Source: Channa striata | Lineage: Eukaryota; Chordata; Actinopteri; Anabantiformes; Channidae | Length of the DNA: 64,000 bases | Assembly (NCBI GenBank): GCA_033026295.1 | Contig: CM065170.1 | Location: 8,131,540-8,195,539 of the forward strand | Direction of reading: 5' to 3' | Part shown: positions 1 through 13,448 of the stretch, one piece after another | How positions within the stretch are numbered: position 1 is the stretch's first letter | How the letters are laid out: the number at the start of each line of letters is the position of its first letter | Notes under the pieces: model-generated | Databases searched by the model: none | Seen by the model: the letters and a program-made list of their open reading frames with translations, nothing else | What the model was told of the DNA's origin: nothing | Translations under genes and position numbers: made by a program

Positions 1-44
1 CAGCTGTGATAAAACAACTAAGGGAACCCAACTCAAAACACATG

Positions 45-50
45 TTTATT
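45..50 (-). other. Isolated minus-strand AATAAA
   Basis: AATAAA on the minus strand at the very left edge. It could end the eva1 transcript if the last exons were missed, but no coding exon supports this. A hexamer of this kind is expected often by chance. Confidence 0.15.
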
Positions 51-3000
51 GTACATTAAAACGTACTAAATGCTAAACGTAAAGCACATGTCTCGGGAGA
101 ACGGTTCTTTCCGGGTCTCTTCTTTAAGCAGCTGGGTCCTTTTCGCCCTGTAACGCTGCTGCAAAAACACTGAACCTTTACTGGAAGCCCTGATGGATTG
201 TTGAGGACTGTGTGGACTCTTTGAACGTCTGCAGACTTCTAATAATAAAAAAAAAAAAATGCATGAAAGTGTTTATCTAAAAGTAATGCACTGCATCTCC
301 TCCTCCCACAATCTTTGTTTGTCTCTGATTTCGAGCACATTGTAAAAACTACCGTTGTTGACATGTTAGTCCACGCTCACCAACAGCAGTCCAAACATTC
401 AAATTACATTTTAATGATTAACGGCCTAAATATGCATGTTATTAATGTCTCACCCAAACATTGCTTTTTTTTTTTTTTTTTCCACATCATTCAACAAAGT
501 CTCTCTCCAAATTGAGTTTATCTGGTTGGCTCTGTCCGTACAGCACATGCTTCTGGGCCTACAGTGATCCTTGCCTCTTGGAACAAATTGAGTTTAAAGG
601 GGGTGAGACAAGGGGGGGAGACGAGGGGAAGGAGAAGGGAGGGCTGTAAAAACACACCACATACTATTCGATGCCAGTCCCCGCGATGAGAACATTGCTG
701 CTTTTACTTCACGACACTTCTAACAGTCTCATACACAGGCCTGCTACACACTGACGCACAGTCACTGAATGAAAACAATATAAATTTAAGCACATTATTA
801 TGTACAAAATGTGCTTAGGTAGTTGCTGAATTGGGAGAATTGAGAGAAATTGCAATATATCAAACACTGTCCAACTTTTGCTTCAAGCGGGTTAAAACGA
901 TTACAGGCAGATACCGGGTGACCTACATCTGGTAAACACAAAGCTAGACGGACAGGAAAGTGAGCAAACATACACACACCTTTGGCAAAAGAGTGACACG
1001 AACACACGCGGTTGGTATGCACCTACACACTGATGTTCTTCTGTGTTCTCCGTGGTGCGCTGCTCTGGTTTGGTTAACTGGAAAACTCAGAAGGGTCTTC
1101 TGAGGCCAGCGCACCCCACACACACATGCACAGACACACTCGCTTTCTCTCAGAGGAGCCGTGTCCTTCACCCTGACCAGCGTGCTTTGGAGACTAAATT
1201 AATTTCCCTGCGTTAAAGAGCTGCTAAATAGTCTGACATTCGGTTGAATAAAGCCATTTAATAAGTTGTCTAACAGGCTCCAGACGTGAGATTGAACAGA
1301 ACATTCATGTGCACATCGATCTTCTGCTAATTTGCTCCTTCCTCTGCAGCTTCATTGGTTCTGGTTCTGTTGGTTCCATTAGTATTTTCATAGCAGCACC
1401 AAAGTGATTGATGCATTGTGCGTCTTGCCTCCCCAGATGTTAGTTTCAGTGCTTCCCGCCATGTATGTGACTCAATTATTTTTATCGCTCATCCCAACTT
1501 GCTGACTAACTTGCAAATCTGCCAGGATCTGGGGGATGTACACCCACGTTGTCACTGGGAGATAAGTGAATTCCCACAACTATGAGGTTCCTCCAATCCT
1601 TCAATAACAAATACATGGGGGGGGGACTAGCAGGACTAAAGTCTCAGGAGAGGGCAGCCCAGATACAAAGTGAGTCTTCAGTGAGTTCCTTCACCATGAC
1701 AACACAATTACAACAAGACCATCTTCTTCATTAGTGCTCTGCGATCAACCTTCTGGATCCCGTATTCTACTTGCCCGTATTCACCCAGGCCCTTGTGAAT
1801 TATGACCCTATACCAAAAATCAATGCCAACATGCCCGGAAAATGCTACAAGGATCAAGAAGACGTGATTAAAACATTGAATGAATAGTAATAGGAGATGA
1901 GAAGAGGAGTTGGGGGGATATATGGGGGACAGAAGAACGGCAGCATCCCAACAACCAGCTGCAAGTTGCTGTTGAAAAATACCAGGAAGTTCTGTTGGGG
2001 GACACATCTGCTTTGGCTATTAGAGGAGCCCCTCACCCTTCCAGTACCTTTCAAAATGACTCTTATTTAGAGTAATACTTTAGAGAACAACTCATTCCTG
2101 AAGGAAGGACGGAAGGATGGGCAGAATAGGAAGGAAGGAAAAAAGAACAGCCCTCTAGGAGAGTTGAAGCCATTAGGAATGCACGCTGAGCCGAGAACAG
2201 GGAGGAAAGGGATACAAATCAAATCCAGGGTAGAGAAAAAAAAAAGGAAGGCATTGGAAAGGAAAGAGGGCTTTGCTTTTCTCTGAGAGAATCAGGCCAA
2301 AGCTTAGCAGAGTGCCAGGTTCCATTCAGACTAGACAAAGTAAATAAAAGCACTTGATGAAACGGAAGTGAGCGGATGTGGAAAGGGTGCCCTAAGCACA
2401 GGTTCTGAAGCCGCACAAAGGCTTCCTGATGAAGAGGGGGAGAACACGAAGGTCGGGATTTTTGCTTGTTCTGTTTTCAAAACTGAGCAGTCAAACTTAT
2501 CTGATGGTCTGACAGATTCATGCAGATTATCGCCGCACTGTCAAACACAAAAGGTGGAAAGGTGTGCGTGAGAGAGAAAAAAAAAAAAACGACAGAGACG
2601 CCCGATCATTTTGCATAATAACTGTGACATACAGTAAACCTCACCCTACGTCTTCGGAGGTCATCCAGACTGCTAATCTGAAGCAATAAATAAAAGTGAA
2701 AAACATCCAGCGGATCGAAATCCGCGCCAAAAGCCAGGCCGGGCTTGTTCCTGTTCCTGTGCTGTCAGACTCTGGCCTGCCCTCTCTTCTTGTAACCCAA
2801 ACCACACACTAATTCATAAATTACAAACAAAGAGTCCCTTGTGGTTTGGGAGAGACAGGGCCGCCACTACAAACTGCAGTACAGGGGAACAGCTAGGCGT
2901 CAATTAGAGGGGAACCTGGGCTGAGATAGGTGTGGATGCATGCACACACACAAAAAAAAAAAAACACTCACACATTGAAAATCTCACAAACAGGGAGGCA

Positions 3001-3710
3001 GGAGCGCAGGCCTATTGTACACGCATGTTCACAACTGACAGGAAAGAAACACACACACACACCCACCATTTGGAAACCATCTAAACAATTTTGTCATTTT
3101 CAAAACCAGCGCCTGACTGCACTATTGTCTGGTGTGAGCAGCTCGCTGTGCTTCTCTCTCTCCCCTTTTACGAGGGGTGACGTGGGTCTGAGTGTTGTGT
3201 GCGCGCTGCTGGAAGTGAAGCCTCGTCAGTGTGGAGCTCGAACCGGGATCCTTGACAAAACACACATGATTGCTCGCAGGAGAAGCTGCTTCAATAGCAT
3301 GTGTCAGTGAGACACTGAAAATGTTCCAATCCTAGATCACTGATACTGAGGTCAACATTAGATAAAGCAAAAACGACTTCCCCGGTTCAGACTTATATAC
3401 AGCTCAATGAAAAAAAGTGCAATTATGAATTCATATTTTATTACCTGTATATATATATTTGCTACAACACAATGAAAAGAGTCCCATATAACATAATCGA
3501 GACTAGAAACAACAACCACACACATCTAACCAGACCAACCAATCAGCCGAAAGTCTAGCCACACTGAAAAAATTTTTAAAAAGATAAAAATGGCGATGTT
3601 AATGTGAAACAGGCTGTGGAATAGAAACAACAAATATATTCAAACTATATTCACACCAAAAGTGCAGCAGAAAACATTAGTTCATTAGATGTTTTCATTG
3701 AATTGCTTCA

Positions 3711-3712
<2 letters not shown>

Positions 3713-3755
<43 letters not shown>
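3713..3755. repeat. (CA)n microsatellite, 43 bp
   Basis: Uninterrupted CA array of about 21 units. Confidence 0.95.
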
Positions 3756-3757
<2 letters not shown>

Positions 3758-4215
3758 TGTTCATGCAAAAAGCTCAACAAACTCTGCTTTCAGGTGCGCC
3801 TGTTGCTGGTGCTGAACCGTGCGCCCTGTGGTTCACAACAGTGGAGTCAATCTCGTTCCAACAGAGGCTGTTCTGATCAGTACGACCCGCTCGTTAGGAA
3901 CCATCCACAAGAAAATACACACAGTGAAACCTAAAAACACGAGCTTTACAGTTCAGCGAACTCCGACACTGACAGGGGTGTTGTCAGGTATCGGCTTAGT
4001 CTGTGCAGAACAGTGTGTGCCTACTTTCGTCTGTGTCCGAGTGAGCTCATACAGTTGATCCTACGTTTACCTCCTCTGTCCACACGTGAGACCTATAGTT
4101 CTCTGTCAGACTCTAATCCAGCCAGCCAACCGGGAAAATCTCCCTCTGAGCTTCTGAACACTTGTTTCCTCATGTTTCACAGGAATCCAAAGACACGCAC
4201 AGAGTTTCAAATAAT

Positions 4216-4218
<3 letters not shown>

Positions 4219-4248
<30 letters not shown>
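4219..4248. repeat. (CA)15 microsatellite
   Basis: Uninterrupted array of 15 CA units. Confidence 0.95.
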
Positions 4249-4250
<2 letters not shown>

Positions 4251-5044
4251 TCTATCCGCTCATACACTGTCACATTGTTAACAGCGGGAGCTAAAGCAAC
4301 AGTTACATTCCTGAGGGCAATACAAGGTGAGGCATTTAAATTTTACAGCAGGTAAAATCTAAACTTGTCTAACAGATAAAAGAGACAGAGAAATGACTCC
4401 TGGACGCCCACAGGTTAAAGCATTTACGCAGGAAAGCAAATAGGACGGTCCCATTTCACAAACAGCATAAAAGGTCTGACATCTTCATTTAAAGCCGTGT
4501 CCAGTCAGATGGCGAGGTGGCACTCACACACACATCGCTCAGTGGAAAAATTCTCCAGGGTCCAGGCACCAACTCTCGCTCTCTGAGTGTTTGAGTGTTT
4601 CTGTGCAGTTGTCTCTCTTGTCAAACACTCACCCTCCTCCTTCTCCTCCTGTCCGTCCTGCCAGGAGAGCTGGGAGCAGCTTCTGCCGTAAAAACAAGCG
4701 CTCACGTGAATAGTCCACCGTGGGTCCGACCAGAATGAGGGAGCGCAGCCCAAAAAAGGAGAAAAGAAAGAAGGAGGGAGCGAGGAAAAAAGGGGATAGC
4801 CCCTTTAAGAAGGTATGGTTCTTTATGGTGACTCCCCCTTTTTAAGCCAAATGGAGAATGAAGAGAGTTTCCTTTTCTTTTCTTCTTCTTCTCATCCGGA
4901 GAGAATAACTCGTGGAGGCTCTTCTATTGATTCTCCTTTTTTCGAGTTTTCCCTGCCTTCCTACTCTCACAGAAAGAGAAAGTTAAACCAGACTTTAGAC
5001 AACTGGAATGTAACAGCAGGAGAGAGAGCAAGAGACAGAGTGAG

Positions 5045-5265
5045 GTGGTGAGGGAGGTGTGTGTGTGTGTGTGTGTGTGTGTGTAGGGAGAGAGAGAGAG
5101 AGAGCAAGAAAGAGAGGGAGAGAGAGAGGGAGGAGTGGGACCTGTAGTGTCCCTCTACACAGCCCACTGCCATGTGAGTGAGCAGTCAAAGAGAAGTGGA
5201 GACCGGAGGGAAGGAGCAGGCAGGCGAAGGGGAGGAGGAGGATGAGGAGGAGGACGAAGGGGGGG
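5045..5265. repeat. Purine-rich tract with (GT)14, (AG)n and (GGA)n
   Basis: A pure GT array at 5057-5084 runs straight into AG repeats (5085-5130) and then into GGA/GAGGAC repeats and a G12 run near 5260. The whole is about 220 nt of almost only purines on the plus strand apart from the GT array. Confidence 0.9.
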
Positions 5266-8252
5266 GGGGGAGCTTTGAGCGTATGTATAAGTGTGTGAGA
5301 CTATGAGAGAGGGAGAGACAGAGGGACATGGAAAAGGTTAGTGTGGAGCACCAGGAATTAATCTGAGAATTTCATTCAACTCCGACGGGGAATCTGGGAA
5401 AGTTGTGTGTGAGAAGTGGAGTGTGTTGCTCACAGCTCCATGTAAGTGAAAGTAGGACTTTAGACTGTGAGAAAACACACACACAAATACACATTCTTCC
5501 ACAGCATTTACTTTCTGGATTCTATCCATTGGATCTGTGCTGGGCAATTGTAGGTAAAGTCAGAAATTGATCAGCTGGATTAGTTTGTTGCAATACTGGA
5601 GTTTTTATGATGTATCTTGATTTATTCTTATTATTCATAATGCTGAAATAGAGCCTTTGAGACATTCCTCATAATGCATGTAATATTAGTCATTCGCATT
5701 CCTGTTGCTTTTACACAAGTATAGAAAAAAGTATAACAGGAGAAACGAGCTAATTTAAATATTTCTAATGAAAGTTTTCTTGCAAACAAAATTATATTTA
5801 CCATTGTGTACCTAAGGAACTGAAAACAGCAGGAGGGGTGTCCTCGACATGGACTATTATTTAATGTGGCAAACAAGCCAAAATACTCAAATGAGGCACA
5901 TCGAGTCGCATCAATAAATTATTTACCTGGAGGTACAATAACTGAAATCAAGATCGAGAAACTTCATGTATGGTTTCTCCTCCCAGCATCAGCTCTCCCT
6001 GCTCTGCTATTTTTACCTGTGCTCTGCCAAATAGTGTTCCCCAAAATGTTCACAATCACCATAACTTCAACTGCACAACATCTCCACATGTGACCTCAAC
6101 CTTTAACAATTTCTCAAAACATAACAGTCATTGCAGCGCTGCGTGTGTCGCTGGGTTGGAGTTTTACTCTGTGGCACAGACAAGGAAGCTCATCCAGGTT
6201 GCAGATGCACAGACATCACCTGAAAAATGAATTGTCGGTAATCAGCATGTGGAGCTGAAAAGATCATTTGGAAAATGCCTGAAATGATGCCTTAACTACA
6301 AATTTCTCCCCCTTATTTCTAGCTTAGACAGCAGACACACACACACACAAAAACACACAAAAAAAACTCCCCTCTCTCCCTGTTTCTCTTTCCTCGTCCA
6401 CCACAAAAGGAAAACTGAAACCAGCCACAGACTGGAAAGCATTATTGGCCCCTGCTCAGCCCCCAACACACTCTACAAACTAACGAAAAGAAGAATGACG
6501 ACGCCGGATCCCAAAAAGAGCGTCGCAGTTTTCTGCCGTGAGCACAGAGTGACATGAAAACGGTAGTGCGCACAGTTCACGAGTTTGGGAAGCCGACAAA
6601 GTTGGCAGCGAGTTCGCATCCAGAGATTTGCTTATTTTGCAGTTTCCAGCCCAACAAAGAAGCAGTTGCTCATTTGGGAAAACGGGCCAAGCGAAAACCA
6701 CAGAGGACGGGGGAGATGTTTGTGTGTTTGTGTGTGCAGCGTTTAGGCATTCAGTTTGTGCATGGGCTGTATAATCCGCTTGTGCTTGTTTTAATGTTAC
6801 GGTTGCCATATTCGTGCCTGTATACATGTGTTTGTGTGCAAACATATCACAGTAGATATGAACTACAATGCATTACTCTGGAAAGTACGTTCTAGGTTGT
6901 GTTAATAGAAATTGGATCTGAGCACCGGCAGCAGAGCGACAGACCTCAAACTGAATATCACAGGGGCCTCTCTGTCTGCAGAGAGGATTCGACAGCGTCG
7001 TGAGACCGTCTACACAATGACAATAAAAGGAACTGACCATTTCTGCATGTCAGATTATACCGTATGCATTAAGACCAAAATTAAAATAAACTAATAATCC
7101 AAGAAACTGCAAAAACATGCAAATATTACTATCAACATAAAGCAGAAGTGTAGAAAAAGTCGTTCAGAACGTAATATTTGCACATAAGTTTAGTACTTCA
7201 ATGTGCACAGTTGATGGTGTCTATGGATAGAACCACTGACACACTGTTGCCGGTCAGGTGATGATGCTTATTATGACGACTGCTTCAAAGGTTATAATTG
7301 AATGAATCACAGCCAGGGAGCAGTAAGCTGGCCCATATCCTATCGAGCTTACCCAGTCACCTGTGTCATCTGTGTGTATCTGCACAGGCCCCTGTTGTGG
7401 CTTCCACACCGTGTTTATGAAGCAGCCTGTATTGTAGACAGAGGAATCAAAGTGTCTGTCTGAGACCCGCTGGTCTAGTTTCTGCTTTGCCATTTTTTTT
7501 TCTTTGTTTACATTTTTTTTTAAACCACGTCCTGAGTAAATACATAGACTTGTATTAGTCATGATATGCAGCGTTTTGTGCGCAGTAGAAGATTGTGACA
7601 CTTCAACTGAATCTGCCTTTTAAAAGGGCTCTAAATATTTAACTTTGTTTTTGCTATAGAATTAGTGGCAGGTTAAGTCGTATAATGGGGATGATTTCTG
7701 AAACCCTGAGAATTATGAACGCATTTCTTAAAAGCACTTTTACAAATTCTGTCTACGTAAACCAAATACAACATTTAAATTTATATTTCCTGACACAATC
7801 TCCTATGTTCACCGGCCGCTTTCCATATCTAACCGCTAGGCTTGGGTGGAAAAGGTGGACAGTGTGGAGCCAGAAGGAAAATGGCAGGGAAACATTTACA
7901 GGTTGACTACAGAGATGAAGAGACAGAAAAAGAGGCAGAGAGCAACTGGGCAAATTAGTCAAAATGCATGGGTGGGAAAAAGGGAAAAATTGGTGAGGGG
8001 GACGTCAGAGTAGCTGCAAAATCTTAAAAGTAAAGGGAATATGACACCTCATTTTTTTCAAATCAAATTTTCTCAAGACTTGTTTAATCTCATTAAGGTT
8101 CTTACAGGATTTGCATAAGGGCCCGGGATCACACTCTGGGTGTACTAGATCTGTAATGTACCATGCCACATGCTGCACGCTGTAGCTCGGTGTGTATGTG
8201 TTTGTAGGAGAGGAAAACTACAATTAAAATGTGTTTATGTGCAGCCAGCAGA

Positions 8253-8282
8253 CAGCTGATGATGTAAGTCGATCATCAGCTG
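8253..8282. repeat. Perfect inverted repeat, 11-bp arms, 8-nt loop
   Basis: Arms CAGCTGATGAT (8253-8263) and ATCATCAGCTG (8272-8282) are exact reverse complements. Confidence 0.9.
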
Positions 8283-9300
8283 ACTGAACATGCAGGCACA
8301 AACACACGAACCCACAACCCCGCTGGCGTCAGCAAGTCCACCAGGCCAACAGTGTGACGTGCCAAAATCCCGCTTCATGCTCCTGGTCCTGTTCGAGTCA
8401 CAGCCTGAACCGGCTTTACTAACAGATGTCACGGTCTGTTTGATCTAAAGCAAAATACTGGGGTCGGGACAAGGCAGCAGAGCAGAGACGACATTTTTGC
8501 ATCACCAAGTCCCAGCAGTGCTGCTAACAGTGAGAGCCGTTTATCCGCAGATTCTGCAGAGTCGCGTTGGTGTAACAAGGGAGGGGAGTTGGGGGCACTT
8601 CCGTTCACGTTTGTTTCAAAGGCCTTTTTAAAAAACACCTCAGCATCCACTTAGTATTTGATTGATGCTGTACCCCGTACACCTGGATTCCTCATGTTTT
8701 ATTCAGCCACACCCACTTTTGTAGGGCATAAACATACTTACCGTATTTTTTCTTTAAAAGTTAAAATTTTATGCTTCTACACCTGAAGGCTTCATCCCAC
8801 AAAATGATTGAAATCACAGTTGAATAGTTTGTAATCTTTTGTCACATCAGCCAGTGAATCACTACAAATAATGTTCACTGGTAATTTCTCTGATATGGAA
8901 AAAGAGAATATTTTTGTCTACAGCCTCACAGAAACAGTAACTAAATAGTCATTATAAATGTTCCTAAACATTTATGTAGCAATGAATTGGTTAGAAATTG
9001 TTCTTTCCTGAATTATATGTATTAAGGAAAAAATCATTTACATATTGAGGTATCTGTCACATCTTTTTCTCTCTTTTTATTTTTTTCATACCCAACATGT
9101 GGAGAAGATTAACGTTTTCAACTCCTCGACTTAAAAATGCAGCAGGCAAATAGTGCGTCTTTGGACATTATCATGCCGAACAATATGTTGCATCGTTTAG
9201 ATTAGCGATTAACGATGGAAGCTTATGTTTTATAGTGTGTGTTTGCTTCACTGTGCACAATAAACACGACTGAGGTTCCTCCAGACGTGTAGCTGTAGGA

Positions 9301-9539
9301 TGAACTGCGTGAGGGGTAACGATGGGGCCCAGCAGCAGCTACTGGCCGCCGTGCAGCAGCTCCACACCGAGCGGGCCAAAATAAACATCTTCCCCACAGT
9401 CTCCTCTGCTGACATGACGCGAGTGTGTGCCGGGCAGCTGGCAAAGTGTGTGGCTCGCAGCGGTCAGATGTGTACCTCAAGCATCTTTGTGCTATTTATG
9501 CGTATGTGTCTGGCTGTACAGCGCAGTGTGTCTGCATAA
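9301..9539 (+). other. Coding-like GC-rich island, unrecognised
   Basis: A 79-codon open frame starts at ATG 9301 and includes DGAQQQLLAAVQQLHTER and TRVCAGQLAKCVARSG. It sits in GC-rich DNA between AT-rich flanks. No splice sites or family match were found, and the minus strand is open as well. Confidence 0.25.
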
Positions 9540-12413
9540 CCAACTGGGACAATTCAAAGCCTCAAGCCTGTGAATTACATCTTTATCTTCCTCCATTTTT
9601 CCCCGTTCACCCTGTTACATTTAAATCAGCACCCCCCCAAACACATGGCCATGTGTGAGCAGCCACAGACTCCAGCACTCGGACCAGGTCCATTAAAAAC
9701 ACCAATCGCACAGTCCAGCGACCACACCTCTGTCAGTCCCTGCAGTTCGGGTTTCGAGCGAAGACTTTACTGAAGGGAACCCGACCAGAAGCTTCTATCC
9801 ACAAATGGATGCCCACATTTTTCTGCTGCAGAAAAATGAAGGTGTCACCAGCAATTTAGGAAAATGCATAAAAGAACATTTATGGTAACTGAAGGGCGTG
9901 GATGTTTTCTGTACTTCAACGATATCTTTATACTAGTATAATAATATTTATTTATGTATTTTGAAGTTCATTTTTATGTTTGTTTAAATGCATTTTCTGT
10001 GACTTTTAACAACCAGAAGAATGTAAGGATTTGTTAATAAAAAAAAGAGGGCGTCTTGGCTTTCAGATATGTCATGTCTGGGACCATGACTGCTGTGGCA
10101 GTTTTTTGTCTATTTATAATTATGTGTCTATAATTTTTTTTTTTCTATTTAACTGCTCCACTAACATACTGTCCAATTATTTGAGATAAAAAGAAAAAAA
10201 CTGAAACTTTCTCTTATTTAGCCCTTTCCCACTGACCTAACTCAATGGCAAAAGCTATCTGCTCACAAAGATTATGTGATATGAAGATTTTCATAACTTC
10301 ACCAAATCCAAAAAAAGAGTTTTGACAGGCTTATATTACACATAAACAGATATAAAATATTAATGGGCACATTAAACTTTCATTAGGATTTTTTTTTAGG
10401 GATCCCGTTTCCATTTTGAGGTTTGAACACCAGGCCTGGAAATGCCTGAGCTGCCTGATCCCCTGAGCCCCCTCATACTCCAGCCTCAGATCCCATGTGA
10501 GCCAGTGCCCCAATTAATCCATTTCCTCACCAATTAGATCTGCTCATATGTTTTTATGCCCCCAAAAGAGTTTGCTGGTTCAAAAGAGACTGTTAAGGGT
10601 AATCCAGTGATCCCTTTTTAGTATAAGTCTAAAAGGGAAGTTTCAGTTGAGAGGCCTCTTCATAAAGTGTGAAGCTTTAAAACCTCTCAGGGGGGAGAAG
10701 AGCTTTGTCTGAGTCTGGGATGGACAAAGCATGAGGACAAAAAAATGATTTGATCGGCATGGACATCTACAGTATATATCATATTTTGTTTGGCACATTT
10801 TAGTTTTGATTTATTGAACACAGAAATGCGCACATAAAGAAGCAAGCAGGGATGCCCTCACACTGTATTGTCTTGCTCCAAAGACTGAGGAAGGACATTG
10901 GCAAAGAAAACCGATGTTGTGGACATGCAGGAACAGGAACAAGAACAGAACCCTCCCAATAATGTCTAAACTAACACATGACCAGAAAGGCACACAAATA
11001 AAAATAAGCCTGTACTTTCTTATGCAAAATTAGCTGAAACAATGTTCAGATTAATCAAATTTACAAATGGGAACATGTTTAAAAGAGGTGGTTTTTCAGT
11101 TTCAGAAGGCTCAGGGCAAAGCCTGACAAAGTAACACAAATTTCACAAGGGGCCACATTGCTTTTTGAAGAAATCAGCTCAAACCATGTCCGTTCATCAA
11201 TCTCAAGCAGTAACAGTGAGGCTAAACATTTCCAAGTATAGACATGGAACAATTTGCAAGATCAAACTCAGTGCTTCAAATGAGTTTTATTACTTCCTCT
11301 TGTGTTTAATGTAAAATATTTACCACAATTAATCTGCAAACGGTCTCCTACACAATTCTTTGACAAACAAACCAGGGGACTTCCTCCTCGGGGGAGTGAC
11401 TATTAATGAAGCCTCGACAGTGGCGGATGTGCCGAGTGACCTGCTGGGAGGCTGATGGCAGGTTCCAGACCATTTGCTGCCGTGTTATTACTAAATAGCG
11501 AGTCCCCCCCCACCCGAGGGCTGTGTAAGGAAGGAGCTGGAGCTTGGAGAGTTGATGGCTTTATAAATCAAAGACTAGCTCAGACTGATAGCAGGCCCAT
11601 TTTATAAATCAAACATGCACCCATGTCTCTGTCTGTGTGTGTACATAAACTGTTAAAATGCTGTTTCCTACTTTATTTTACTCTTGGTCGGCTGACAAAG
11701 CCCAACAATAGCAAACAGGTCACCACAGGACGGTCCACATTTAAAACAGGCTACAGAAACTCACAGGATTCAAAGGTTTCATAAAAGGTTCTTGCTCAAC
11801 TCTTCAAATTTCTAATGTGGGAGTGTTTGGCTTGAACAAAACTCTGCAATCACGTAATCTTGAAGATGAGTCAAGGTAACTGGACGTCTTTGTTTTAGTT
11901 CGAAGTCCAGTTGACCGACCTTCCAGATAACGTCTCCCAGTCGACTGAGAATCTTCACGGACACACTGCACTCGTCCAGCCAAATGAATGGACAAACCTC
12001 CACTCTGTCCTAACCAGCACAAACAGTGTCGTGTCCAACACAGACTCATCCACCGCAGAAAGAAAATTCCCTAAAATTATCAATTTGGTGAAAATTGGAT
12101 CAACCAGTGACTTCATGTTTACAGACAGTCCCACTGCCCCCCTCACCCCCATCTACTGAACATCCTTCCCCTCTCAGACTCTGGCCCTTCCTCACAAACA
12201 CTCGCTGACCCAACTCAGCACCAGAGCTGTGAGGAGAGCCCGTAGTGTTATCAGGGAGCAGATAAGGAAGGTCAGACAGAGATTCGCGACAAACACCTAC
12301 ATAAGAATGGCTGAAGAGTGTGCATTCCTGCCTGCACTCGTCGACTGTTTGCTGAGATAAAGGCTGGAGGGATTCTTGGAGAACTATCTGACGATCACAC
12401 AGCATTTACAGAC

Positions 12414-12438
12414 AGAGAGAGAGAGAGAGAGAGAGAGG
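12414..12438. repeat. (AG)12 microsatellite
   Basis: Uninterrupted AG/GA array of 25 bp. Confidence 0.95.
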
Positions 12439-13260
12439 GTGGTGAATCTTCAAAACTATAAAGTTTGATCAGATGCTGATTCATCTCCTGTGTGAAATCA
12501 AGCGTGGTAAAGAGCCGAACAGACAATGCCTTCATTTCCAGAATTTACAGCCCTAAGAGGCACATAAGAGTGAATTTCGAGCTCACTGTGGACACATAAA
12601 TCTCATAAAATCCAATCCTTAAAATCTGAACTCAAAAATCACACTGAAATGCCAAGCCTAACAGGAACTAGTCTGGATCTTCCTCTCCATGCTTGTGATG
12701 GATCTGAAAGGCTCCAGTCTTTGTGACCATGATGCCGATTAATCAATCCCTGGTGCTGGAAAAGGCTGGATAGTGTGTGTGTCTGTATGTGTGTGCGCGT
12801 GTTCGTGTGTATGTCTTCAAATGTGTAGTTAATGAATTACACCCTTGACAGTTCAGGATTAGCCCAGGGGTGGGGAACAGATAAAAAGGAAGCCGATCCT
12901 TCTCCATCATGTGCACAGACATAACATCAAAACACAAGATGAAAAATGTGTTTTTTCCTAAACTGCACATTAGGGGTGAAATTTAGGTTTTGAACCTCTG
13001 AATACATTTTCATTACGTTCCAAACCCCATCGTAAGTAGGAAAAGGACTAGCAGTCAAAAAAGAAACACTGGATTCCTTCACCAATCATCAAAAACCCTG
13101 TCTTTTATTTCAGTCGTCCACTCGTACAGAATAATGAGAAAAGCTCTTTGCCCCTTAGGGCTTTAAAAATAGCAATAATTCTTCTTTGGGCCATTTTTGA
13201 GTTGGTAAATCTGAAAACATCCAATCCAAAAGTGAAGAAAGGGTGATCACTGAGTGAACA

Positions 13261-13274
13261 CTGCCCCCTCGTGG
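13261..13274 (-). promoter_or_regulatory. CTCF-like motif
   Basis: Minus strand CCACGAGGGGGCAG, a close match to the CTCF core, 30 nt inside intron 5 from the exon 5 donor of eva1. Confidence 0.5.
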
Positions 13275-13304
13275 CAAGCAGATAAAAAGTTTGTTGGGAC
13301 TCAC

Positions 13305-13448
13305 CACAGGTGTAGATGACACTGAGGTACTTCCTGGTGCCAGAGTAACACGGATCTCCAAAGTCCCTGGTGGAGGCCCGAACCAGACAGCTTTTCTTTC
13401 CCTGACAGCGGGCGGTTAGAACCTGCAGGGCCACAGACGACTGGCAGT
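13305..13448 (-). CDS. eva1c: eva1 exon 5 (SUEL domain 2, end)
   Basis: The acceptor is CCGGTCAG|AC and the donor TGTG|GTGAGT (phase 1). It encodes DCQSSVALQVLTARCQGKK, SCLVRASTRDFGDPCYSG and TRKYLSVIYTC. Human EVA1C has DCLSYSALQVLSRRC and the same DxCxG-KYLxVxYxC ending. It is separated from exon 4 by about 7.2 kb. Confidence 0.92.

Larger units (their letters stand above)
1..13304. other. Probable eva1 intron 5 / 3' flank, no recognised exon
   Basis: I looked on the minus strand for the EVA1 (FAM176) transmembrane segment and the C-terminal REIWMN-like motif and found neither. The region holds CA/GT microsatellites (3713, 4219, 5057), a purine-rich stretch at 5045-5265, an inverted repeat at 8253, a coding-like island at 9301 and a conserved-looking block at 11390-11510. 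A minus-strand AATAAA at 45-50 is unassigned. The rest shows nothing I can name. Confidence 0.5.

Noticed and set aside
1708..2007. 99-codon minus-strand open frame near the left edge
   Set aside because: Hydrophobic, but does not resemble the EVA1 transmembrane segment. No acceptor with the right phase was seen.
3225..3255. tRNA-like TTCGAGC segment on the minus strand
   Set aside because: No pairing for the T stem and no anticodon or D arm.
4630..4685. Possible minus-strand mini-exon between TTTTTACGGCAG and GAGGAGG|GTGAGTG
   Set aside because: Splice-like ends are present, but the encoded acidic piece (QDGQEEKEEG) has no transmembrane partner upstream and cannot be tied to EVA1.
11812..12159. 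Overlapping open frames on both strands at 11.8-12.2 kb
   Set aside because: Three frames are open at once and none matches a family I know. No exon boundaries could be set.
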